A DNA stretch of 64,000 nt from Ailurus styani (Eukaryota; Chordata; Mammalia; Carnivora; Ailuridae). Position numbers and translations under genes: made by a program. Positions 36,701 through 48,700 of this stretch are shown piece by piece (the stretch's first letter is position 1; each line of letters begins with the position of its first letter). The stretch is from NCBI GenBank assembly GCA_002007465.1, contig LNAC01000008.1, forward strand, positions 9,087,001-9,151,000. Direction: 5' to 3'. The notes beneath the pieces were generated by a model. The model was not told the origin of the DNA, did not search any database, and saw only the letters and a program-made list of their open reading frames with translations.

Positions 36701-39700
36701 TAGACCACCCCCCCACACTCTGATCCCTGCTTGTTTATTTTTCAACACGGCACTTACACTGCCAAATGCCATATGCAGCTTACTGACCTACCATCTTGCC
36801 CCTGGGCTATCTCTCCCCGCTCTGGATGACAGGCACTTTTGTCTATTTTTGTTCTAGGCCCTGGAGAGACAGCTGGGAGATAGACCGAGGTCACACTCTT
36901 CTGGAGCACAGTGAGCCTGCCACAAATAATCCCATAGGACAGTGTTGGGGAGAGAGAGAGAAGCATCTGGAGGTCTCAGGACAGGTTTGAACCCTGCAGC
37001 CCAAAAGAGCAGCCACCTCTTTGTGGCTGGCCAGATCTTTGGTGAGAGGAGGGGCAAGGTCCCAGGGCAAGGCTGCTGTGAAGAGCGGCAGGACAGGCAG
37101 GGGGACAGTTGTGAGGAGCAAAAACAAAGGGTCTTGGGCAGGTTGCCGCCCACCAGTCCCCTCTGGGTGCCTGCCCCGTTACTCTCAGGGTGACTGACAG
37201 CCTCTAACCACAGAGCTCTGCTCATCGAAGCCCCTGTTGGCAGTGACCAGGGGAAGCGACCCCTGCCTCCGACCAGGAGCCTGGCACATAGTAGGTGCTC
37301 AGCAAACAGAGGATAAACCACTGCCTTCAAGCCCCTGAATCTGGAGCCCGGCAGCCCGCCCCTCCCTGGTGACCAGTGCAGAGGCACGGATTTCTTCATG
37401 CCCCAGACAGCGAGCGCTTGCTCTGCACAGGCAAAGCTGATCAGGTGGGAGAAGCAGATCGGTGCAGGCAGGGGACCAGGGCGGGGGCTGTGGGGCTGGG
37501 ACACTGATGACAAAGGGGCAGGAGGAGTCTAGTGGGGAGGTGGGGATGATCTGTATCTTTTTTTTTTTAAGATTTTCTTTATTTATTTGATAGAGAGAGA
37601 AAGATCACAAGTAGGCAGAGAGGCAGGCAGAGGGAGAAGGGGAAGCAGGCTCCCTGCTGAGCAGAGGGCCCGATGTGAGGCTCAATCCCAGGACCCTGAG
37701 ATCATGACCTGAGCTGATGGCAGAGGCTTAACCCACTGAGCCACCCAGGCACCCCGAATGCTCTGTATCTTGATGGTGTTAGTTACCTGGATCGAAAACC
37801 CCAAATGTACACTTTGCATAAGTATATTTTATTATATGTAAGTGATACCTCAAAAACAACCCATGAAAACAGCCGATTGGCAGTTGCCAGGGGCTGTGGG
37901 GAGGGGAAATGATTGCTAATGGGAATAGGGTTTCCTTTCAGGGCGATGGAACTGTTCTGGAACCAGGCAGAGGTGGTGATTATGTAACTGTGTATGTGCT
38001 TGATGTCACTAAGGTAAATTTTATACACACTTTACTACAATAAAAATGAACAGGACAACTCGAAGAATATCTTGCAGCAAGGTTAAAAAGGGGGAGTCCT
38101 TGTCTTGCAGAGACAGACTCTAGAAAACTAACAGGTGAGAAGATATGCCAGTGGCACTCAGAGAACAGAGGAAGAGCAAGTGAAGGTCATGGATGCTGGG
38201 GGGTGGGCACATGGGCTCATTACATTATTCTCTCCACCTCGGTAGGCAGGAAATCTTCCAGAACAAAATCTTTTACTTATTTTTATTTTTTATTTTTTAA
38301 GGGAGGGGCAAGGGGCAGAGGGAGAGGGAGAAAGAATCTTAAGCAGGCTCCATGCTGAGACGTGGGGCTCAATCTCACGACCCCGAGATCATGACCTGAG
38401 CTGAAAACAGGAGTTGGACACTTAACCAACTGCGCCACCCAGGCACTCTCTTCCCATAGAAATGTTTTAACCCTCAAAAGGGCCTGTGAAGCCCCGCCTG
38501 CCCCAGCCCTATCTGTCTGCCTACTTCATCCTGCTCTCTGTTCCTCTAGCTTCCTCTCCCCTCCTTCCCTGATTTTCAGCATGGCAAAGGTTCCTGCCCC
38601 AGGGTCTTTGCCCATGTGGTTGCCACTGCTGGAATATTCTGCCCCACACGTCTCATCAGGCTTCCTTTACCTCTCAGCTCCAATGTCTCCTGCCTGGAGA
38701 GGTCTTCCCTGCCCTGCCCAGCTTGGAGCACTATGGCTATTTGAGAATCTGCCTGCAAACTCTTTGACAGTCTTCCCTTCAAAAGGCAGGTCCTACTTCC
38801 CTGCCCCTCGGAAGGGGGCAGACTCAGGGACTCACTTCTAATGAAGAAAACAAAGCAGCAGTAATGCTGTGTGACTTCCGAGATGGGTGCACAGAGACAG
38901 CACTCCCTTCCTCTAGGCACACAGATGTCCTCACTCCCTCTGGGGACAGTGGCCCTCAGAACCCAGCACCAAGTTGCAAGGAAGCCCAGACCATGTAGAG
39001 AGCCCATGTACAGGTGTTCTAATGACAAGTCAGAGTGAACAAAACTTCGGGTGATTCCAGTCCCGGATTCTGAGTCGGCCAGCGGAGGCCCCAGACTTGG
39101 CAGAGCAGACAAGAAGGTGATATCTTGGTGACATCTGACTTCCTGACCCAGAGAAGCCACAGGAAATAATACTGAGTCCCACACTAAGCCTCTAGGTACT
39201 GGGGTAACTTGTTATGCAGCCATGGAACTGATGGGTAACTGCTACACTTCCAGCCCGTCTTGCTCCTTCAGAGCGATCATCACAGTCGGAAACAACCAGC
39301 TTCCTTTATGGGTTTCCTGGCGTTTTTTTGTCGATTTCTATGAGAGCGAGCACCCTGTCTGTCTATTGTGTCCGGGGATACAGTACTGGCATGAAGCACA
39401 GGACGATGCTGGGGTCCTACCGGGCTGACACAAACACAGCCCCACCCCTCCTGCCTGCACACAACTGTGGTTGTTGAAGAGTGTCCCCAAAAATTCACGT
39501 CCACCCGAAACCTCAGACCGTGACCTCATCTGCAAGTAGGATCTTTATAGATGTAATGAGGTGCGTAGGAGATAAGGTCATCCTGATACTGCAGGTGGGA
39601 CCTAAATCTGATGACAGGTGTCTTTTTCAGGAGAACACAGAAACACAGGGGAGGAGACTGGAGTGATGCGACCACAAGCCTCACGACCCCCGGAGCCCTC

Positions 39701-42700
39701 AGAAGCTGGAAGAGGCAAGAGAGGATTCCCCCCAGAGCCTTCCAAGGGCACATGCCTACCAACACCTCGGCTGCAGGCTTCTAGTTGCCAGAACTTGGAA
39801 GAAGACAAATTCCTGTGGTTTTAATCCACCAAGTTTGTGGTCATTTGTCACGGCAGCCCTGGGACACGGTAAATGGGGAGAAGAAGATCCCACACCTCCC
39901 AGGTCATGGTGGGGACAAAAGAGGCCAGAGGTAGATCACTGAAAACGGGGCCTGGCACATCCTATATTCCCAACCAACTCTGTTGCTGTCCTTTCCCCAC
40001 AGAAGGAAGCACTGTGAGTAAGAAATCAGAAGGGAATTAGCACTTTGTCCACCCAGCAGCCTCATTCACCCTGCAAGGAAAAGAGAGGAACAAACAGGTT
40101 ACAAGAGCAGGGGTCAGCCCAGGAAGCCCCCAGGGGTAAGGGTCCAAGGAGGAGGTGGAACTGATTTCTCAAGCATCTGTCCGGAAGCTCTGAGCCCCAG
40201 CACAGCGCAGAAGAAAAAAGTGCCCTAGAGTTCACAGCCTCAGAGTTCAAAGCCTCCTCAACTGCCTACAAGCTGTGGAGACTGAGCAGACCCTGCCCTC
40301 TCTATAAGCCTCAGTTTCCTTACTTGGAATGTCCGAAGACTGAACCGAACAACCTCCAAGGTGTTCTCCAGCTCATCAAAGTGTAGGTCCTGCCACTGGC
40401 CTATTTACAAACAGGAAGTGGGGCCCAGAGCAGCCACCCAAACAATGCAATTCTCAGACTAATACCGGTCATGTATGTTAAGTGCCCAGCCAAGAAGGGT
40501 TGAATAAGAGGGGTCCGTTGTTCCTCTGCCCAGCGGAAAAGCCTCTGCACTTTGCACCTGCTCTTCCCTCTTCCTTTCCCCAGGTCTTTGCAAGGTTGCT
40601 TCCTCTCATCTGCCTACTTACACTGGAGGCTCTGCCCTGATCACCTTGGCTGAAGTCGCCACCAGTGATTCCCGCCCCACCCCAACATGTTCAAGCCTTC
40701 TTGTCAATTTCTGATGTTTTATTGTGTCCTCATTTTCTTTTTAAAGATTTTATTTATTATTTGACAGAGAGACACACAGCGAGAAAGGGAACACCAGCAG
40801 GGGGAGTGGGAGAGGGAGAAGCAGGCCTTCCGCCGAGCAGGGAGCTCGATTCGGGGCTCGATCCCAAGACCCCAGGATCATGACCCGAGCTGAAGGCAGA
40901 CGCTTAACGACTGAGCCACCCAGGCGCCCCTCTCATTTCCTTCTTGATTATTCTTCTCTCTCACTAGACTGTGGGCGCCACTGGACAGAAGTACCTAGAC
41001 ACATTCACAGCATGTCACACAGTACATGGCGCCCCCCAAGCCCAGATGAGGTGTGGCACCCAGGAGGTCTTCGGCAATGGAGAGAACAAATGCAGACTAG
41101 CCAGAATCTGACCATCCTGGCAGCCAGGCCCCGACCATGACTCAATGGGACCAGCACCATAGTCCGTCTTCCTGGTTTCCTGGCTCTGCCCTGGGCCAGG
41201 CCCCACTCCCTGCACAGTGGGGTGAATGGTGGTCCCCGAGAGATATGTCCAAGTCCTGGCCCAGAGCTTGTGAAAGTCACCATATATGGGAAGAGGGTCT
41301 TTGTAGATCTAATTAAGTTGAGGATCTTAAAGAGATCATCTTGGACTAAGGGGAGCCCTAAAGCTAATGACAAATGTCCTTATAAGAGACAGAAGAGGAG
41401 ACACAGACACAGAGAAGAAGGTCACATGAAAACAGAGGCAGAGATTGGAGTGGACCTAACCTCAAACCGAGGATCTGTCATGGAGTGCCAGCAGCCACTG
41501 GAAGCCAGGAGAGAAGCTTGGGCCCCAGGGCCTCCAGAAAGATCCAATGCTGCCCACACCCTGACTTCAGACTTCGCCCTCTATGGCTATAGTGGAATTA
41601 CTTTGTGTTGTCTTAGGTCACCCAGTTTGTGCCACGGGAAGCGAGCCAAGGCATACCTTGGAAGTATTGTGGGTCTGCTTCCAGACCACCACAACACAGA
41701 AAACAGCACCACAAAGCAAAGCAAATGAATTTGTTTCCTAGGGCGTATAAAAGTTACGTTTACGCTGTACTCTAATTTATTAAGTGTGCAATAGATAGCA
41801 TTATGTGTAAAAGACCAACGGATGTATCTTAATCAAAAAAAATACTTTATTTAAGGGCCCCTGGGTGGCTCAGTCAGTTCAGCGTCTCCTTCGGCTCAGG
41901 TCGTGGTCCCATGGTCCTGGGATCCAGTCCCACATCCGGCTCCCTGCTCCTCAGGGAGACTGCTTCTCCCTCTGCTTCTCTTTCTTTCTCTCTCTCTCTC
42001 TCTCATGAGAAAATAAATAAAATCTTTTAAAAAATACTTTATTTAACTACTTTCTTCAGGTAAAACATCCTGAACATCATCTGAGGCTTCAGCAAGTCAT
42101 AACCACTGATCACAGATCACCATAACCAATATAATGATAATGAAAGAGTTTGAAATATTGCAAGAATTATGCAAAATGTGACACGGAGACACAAGATGAA
42201 CAAATGCTCACATGAGAAAAAAATGGTGCCAAGAGATGTGCGCGACACAGGATTGCCACAAATCCTTAATTTGTAAATAAAAATAAAAATAAAAAATAAA
42301 CCAAAAACCAAAAACCAAAACCAAAACAAAGGAAAAAACTCCACAATATCTGCGAAGCACAATAAAACAATTTATGCCTGTACACCTTGCTTCATCTTCA
42401 ACCTTTGTCTGTCTTGCTTACTCTTCTCACTCCAGCACCTCAAACAGGGGAGACCATGTTTCCATTCCCGCTGCCCAGCCACAAGTGCACTTTCAGCCTA
42501 GTTGCCCCAAACCCTCCCTGCTGAGCCACTTTCCTCCTCCTCGGTGCAAGCTAGTCTAACTGTGCTGCTCTCCTGCTCAGAACCTTTCCCTAGGCACACG
42601 ACACTCCTCTGCTCAGTGTTCAAAGCCCTGGAAATTGGGCTCTGTCTGGTGATCCCCCCCTGCCTCTTGAACTCCCAGCTCATACACCTCCCTGCAACAC

Positions 42701-45700
42701 ATCAGCAACTTTCACACAATCTCTGCGGCATGGGACATAGCGGTCCCATGTTCCCTTTCTTCTAGAGAAGAGAAGCTTCTAGACAGAGAAGCTGTCACTG
42801 GCATGTAATGGCTGGAACCACAGCAGCCAACATGAGACCATGAGAGTACCCAGCTGAAGACACTAAACCTTTGCAGTAAGGATGGCAGAGCATAAAGACA
42901 GAAGGAACCTGGGTCAATGACAACATGGGGCACGATGAACTGACCAACCCAAAGCCATCTCATGTCAGAACTCCACGTTACATGCAGCTGTAAATGTTCC
43001 TAACTGCCAGTGCCACTCCGAGTTAGGATTCATGGTCCTCACACTCACAGGTGACTAAAGTAGGTGTGATCACTGCCCACATGGGGTTTACAAGGAGAGG
43101 CAGTTAATAACTGAGGAAACAGCAAAGAAAAACAATGGCAGTCTTATGGTAAGTTCCTAAAATGGAAACAAACAAGATGATGTGATCAAGCGTAACCAAG
43201 GAAGACTATATAGGGGAATGGGGGAGGCCACGTTGAGGAAGCAACATCTGCACTGCATTTCAAAGGATGGGAAGGAGCCAGCAGTGGATAAAGCTCAGAA
43301 GGAAAGCATTCCAGGCAGACAAAGGCCTGGAGACAGGAAGGAGATTGGCATGTTTCAAAGAGAGCCAAGGCCAGCGGACTATAGAGGAGTGAGCAAAGCA
43401 GAGAGTGGGAGGAGACTGCACAGGGATGGACTCTCTCCATGGCTCTGGATCGTTCCACTTTTTAGAAGATCGGTCTTGGCATGTTAAAGTCACATGGGGG
43501 AAATGATAGCGTTATTTGTTTGAAGCTTTGGATGAAAAGAAGATGGAAAGAAACCAATGTTTCAAAGGGAGGGATCCGATGAACAATGGCCGGTCCTTAC
43601 AATGTAAGGCTGTGTAGCCTTTATGAGAATGGGCCCCCAACACCAGTGGATGAGGAAGGAGCCACAGGTGAGAAAAGTCATGGGTGATTTCATGCAAAGA
43701 CGGCAGATCAAATACCCAGCCACTGACTGATCACTGTGCTTTCCTGTTCCCCCCCAAAATAGCCAGTAAAGGGATTTTTTTTAAGTGTGAACACAAAGAC
43801 TAGAAAAATGGGAATGGAGACCAAATCACCCCACTTTTGGAAGCTGGGGAGCAGTGATGACAGGTGGGGGTCCCTGGAAGTGGGAGAAAGCTGAATCCCA
43901 GGCTCCAGTGTGGAATGGGTAGAAATGTGTCAAGGAAGCAACCTCCTATATAAAAATCAGGAAGTCATGGGGATGTGACGTACAACATGGTGACTGTAGT
44001 TGATAATACAGATCTTCCTTGGGGCGCCTGAGTGGCTCAGTCGGTTAAGTGTGGGCCTTTGGCTCAGGTCATGATCCCACAGTCCCAGGATCGACCCCCA
44101 TGTCAGGTTCCCAGCTCAGTGCAGAGTCTGCCTCGCCCTCTGCCTCTGGCCCTGCTCATGCTCTCTCTCTCTCTCTCTCTCAAATAAATAAATATAATCT
44201 TTTTTTAAAAATACAGATCTTCCTCGACTTACAGTGGTATCACATCCCAATAAACCCATCATAAGTTGAAAATACCCTAAGTCGAAGATCATTTAATACA
44301 TCTAACCGAACAAACATTACAGCTTAACCTGGCCTATACTGAATGTGCTCAAAACACTTACATCACCCCACAGCTGGGCAAAATAATCTAACACAAAGCC
44401 AATTTAATTAAATGTTGAATATCTCACATAATTTACTTAATACTGTACTAAAGTGAAAAATAGAATGCTTGGGTGGGTCATTCACCCCTGTGATCGTATG
44501 GCTGACTGGGAGCTGAGGCTCGCTGACCAGCATCACGACAGAGTCTTACGCTGCCTGTCAGTAGTCTGGGAAAAGATCCAAATTCAAAATTCAGAGTATA
44601 GTTTCTACTGAATGCATATCACTTTCACATCACTGTAGAGTGGAAAAATTGTAAGTCAACCACTGAAAGCCAGGGATTATCTGTATTGTGATCTGTATTT
44701 GAAAGTTGCTAAGAGGGGCACCTGGGTGGCTCAGTCGGTTAAGCATCTGCCTTCAGCTTAGGTCATGATCCTGAGGTCCTGGGATAGAGCCCCACATTGG
44801 AATCCCTGCTCCGTGGGGAGCCTGCTTTTCCTTTTCCTTCTGCCTGCTGCTCCCCCTGCTTGTGCACACGCTCTCTCTCTCTCTCTCTCTGTGTCAAATA
44901 AACAAGTAAAATCTTTTTTAAAAAATGAAGTCTATAAAAAATTAAAAATACAATCTATTATTTTAAACAAATAATGATCACAATAAGAAATTCCAAATGT
45001 CAGGGCATAAGTCAAACATGAATAGAAAGGTTAGAAGGTATATTTGAAGAAATATCATAGAAAGCAGGACAAAAAAGATAAAGATGGAAAATAAAAGAGA
45101 AAAAAGAAAAAGAACATTAGAGAACCAGCCAAGAAGGTCCAATATTACATTTATTCGATAAATAGTTATCAAGCCAAAATGCTGTTCCAGGTACTGAATA
45201 ACAGGAGTTCCAAGATGAACAAGGGAAATAAAGGTAAGTAAATCACCAATATCATTCAAGAAAACTTCATTGACCTGAAACCAACCAACAGATCATACAA
45301 AGAATGAAAATAGCCCCCCATCTTGAAAAGACCCCATAAGCTTCTAGAAAGAAAAAAGAAAAAAACAAATCAAGAATTGGGAGGGTTTCAGACCTCTCAA
45401 CAATAATCACGTGAGAAGAAATGCCTTCATTTTTGAAGGAAAATAATATCCAACCTAGAAGTCTATACCCAGGCCATCAGTCAAATGTGAGGGAAGATAT
45501 TAAAATGTTTTCATACATGAAGGGTCTCAAAAAATTAATTTCTCATCCATATTTCTCCAAAAGCTAATAAGGATATGCTGCAACAGATCAAAGGAGTAAA
45601 CCAAAGAAGAAAACCACCAGGGGCCCAGGAAGCAGGGTATCCAACCCAAGACAGAACTAATACCAATCCTCAGGATGGTGGCTAGGATCAAGCCAGAGGT

Positions 45701-48700
45701 TGATGGCTATGCACCAGGTGCAGAAGGCAACTAGCTCAGCGTGGGCAATTTGAAGGCTAGAGAGAGACTTCTCCAAAAAAGTGAAACTGAAAACCCATTT
45801 CATGCTATAAAAGTCATGAGAGAAGAGAGAAACAACTGTTGTTCGGGCTTGAAATAGTGATAAATATCAAGAAAACTAATAAATATAAAGGCAATCAATA
45901 ACCCGAAATAAAATACACAAAGGTTGTTAACAGAATAAAAAATGATCATAGTATACTAGACAGCTCAACTGAGTGAGAATACTATTTACCATCAAAACAA
46001 TGTAAACACCTATTACTGACCTGACCAAATTATGATAATGGATAATAGTCAACTCTCATTATTCACAGACTTCTTCATTGCAAATTTGCCTGCTCACTAA
46101 AATTTATTTGTAACCCCAAAATCAACATTCACATTACTTTCACAGCCATTCGAAGACACACGCAGTGTGGCAAATAAGTTGCATGGCCAATGTGCACATT
46201 CCCAGGTTAGGTCAAACAAGGCAACAACACTATGCCTTCTTTTTTTTTTTTTTTTTTAAAGATTTTATTTATTTATTTGACACACAGAGAGAGATCAGAT
46301 CACAAAGTAGGCAGAGAGGCAGAGAGAGAGGAGGAAGCAGGCTCCCTGCTGAGCAGGGAGCCAGATGCGGGCCTCGATCCCAGGACCCTGAGATCATGAC
46401 CTGAGCCGAAAGCAGAGGCTTTAACCCACTGAGCCACCCAGGCGCCCCTTTNNNNNNNNNNNNNNNNNNNNNNNNNNNNNNNNNNNNNNNNNNNNNNNNN
46501 NNNNNNNNNNNNNNNNNNNNNNNNNNNNNNNNNNNNNNNNNNNNNNNNNNNNNNNNNNNNNNNNNNNNNNNNNNNNNNNNNNNNNTTTTTTTTTTTTTTT
46601 AAAGATTTTTTATTTATTTATTTGACACACAGAGAGAGATTACAAGTAGGCAGAGAGGCAGGCAGAGAGACAGGGAGAGGAGGAAGCAGGCTCTCGATCC
46701 CAGGACGCTGAGATCATGACCTGAGCCGAAAGCAGAGGCTTTAACCCACTGAGCCACCCAGGTGCCCAACACTCTGCCTTCTTGTTTCAGCTCATACTGT
46801 AAACAAGCATCCTTCTGGCAATCTATTTAGCGCCACATTTTTTGCATTTTTGTCCTTTTTGCTGGTCATTTTGCTGTTTAAAATGGCCCCCAGGCATAAT
46901 GCTAAAGTGCTGTCTAGTGTTTCTAAGTGCAAGAAGGCTGGGATGTGCCTTATTTAGAAAGTTTTGTTCAGGCATGAATTATAATGCTGTTGTCCATGAG
47001 TTCACTGAGAATGAGTCAAGAATACATATTTCTGTACCCCTGTGGCAAATAATAATAATAATAAATTAAAATAAAAAAGAATACATATTTCTTTAAAAAG
47101 AATATGGGGGTGCCTGGCTGGCTCAGTCAGTAGAAAATGTAATTCTGGATCTTGGGATCATGAGTTCAAGCCCCACACTGGGCACAGAGCTTGCTTTAAA
47201 AAAAAAAAAAGAGAATATATATAAAGTGAGGTGTCTTTAAATAGAACATAAAACAAGATCATGTATTGCTTGACAAAAATGTTGTGACCAAAGGTTTGCA
47301 GAAACCTAACCCTGTTAGGTTTGCAGAAACCTAATTTGCTCTAGGAATGATGGCTCAGTATTTGTTAATCCAATGTTTGCAGGGACTTTACAGAACAAAA
47401 TTGCCGCAGATAATGAGAATCAAGTGTAATAACATTGGGACAGTAAAGGTATGGAAAAACATGTGTCTGTTGGGGAGGGGGGCTTACATGCATGTAGAGG
47501 AACAGGAAGAGAGTGAGGACAAGGGGGATAAAGGGATGTCACATCCTCACCTTCCATGGAGGGAGATGACAGATCAAGTCTCCAAATGAAAAAATGCAGA
47601 TATCGTCACATAAACCATTTGGAGATATGGAGTTAAAGCCCAAAAGATTCAGACAAGACATAAGAGTCATTCCAGGTAGGGAAGGAAAAATGTGGGTGTG
47701 GGTGAAAGGTGGGGCACAGAGCTGCCCCTCGAGGTAGAAGGTTTAGAGTCCTTCATCTCGAAGCTCACATGACTTTAATAAACATAAAATTACAAGTAAA
47801 CATGGAAAGAAAGCACCAGGTGAGAAATATGATGGAGAACACGCAGCCATCTGTAGGCACAAAGAATAGGTAGGTCTGTGCAGAATTTCTGTAACTGTGT
47901 CTTCGGAAAGAGGCATAAGATGACTCTGAGGAAAGAAACTGCAGGGCTGGGGCAGCAGAGAGGACGATATTCACTGTAAACCTCTCTCTAACATTGGAAT
48001 TTTGTGCCACGTGTTATATATTAACTATAACACAAACAAGTAAAAACAAAATATTAAAAGATAGCTGTCAGGACGCCTGGGCGGCTCAGTTGGTTAAGCG
48101 TCTGCCTTCGGCTCGGGTCAGGATCCCAGGGTCCTGGGATTGAGTCCCGCATCCGGCTCCTTGCTTGGCAGGAAATCTCCTTTTCCCTCTGCCTGCCGCT
48201 CCCCCTGCTTGTGCAAGCCACCCCCACCTCTGATAAAGAAATAAAATCTTTAAAAAATAAAATAAAATGAAATGAAATAAAACAAAATAAAAGATAGCTG
48301 TCTGTATATCCACCTCCCTGGTCAGATCCTGATATCTCACCCATTCAACAGTAAACAGAGCAGCTCAGATGAGCAGCCTTGGCATTTATTGAGCACTTAC
48401 TGTGTGCCAGGCACTGAGCTAACCTTATGGCCACCCTCCAAAGTAGGGCCCTAAGATTTCCACGTGACAGGTGACAGGATGAGGTGGGTGTTCAAAGAGC
48501 TGAATTCACATCCCCAAGGTCACCCAGCAAGTCAGGGCAGAACAGCCCAGAACCAGGCCCCCAACAGAGCGGGGGCCTGCTGCTCCTCCACAGGCTTGCC
48601 ACAAAGCATTAATAAAGCACTTGCCATGTACCATGGGGCAGGCCAAGTGCCCATGTTGCAAACAGGTGTTCAACACATGCTTCTTGGAGAGGCGGAACTA

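Larger units (their letters stand above)
46030..47430 (+). mobile_element. Tigger2-like DNA transposon, broken by SINEs
   Basis: The left end is 'aactctcattattcacagacttcttc', the right end 'tgccgcagataatgagaatcaagtgta', an inverted match. At 46881 lies the start of a transposase-like frame (atggcccccaggcataatgctaaagtgctgtctagtgtttctaag). The frame is soon lost to deletion and insertion. SINEs at 46241-46766 and 47107-47205 interrupt it. Confidence 0.75.

Noticed and set aside
36854..37513. Open frame of 219 codons on the minus strand
   Set aside because: It lies in SLC27A1 intron 1 across L2-like sequence, with no recognisable protein and no splice logic.
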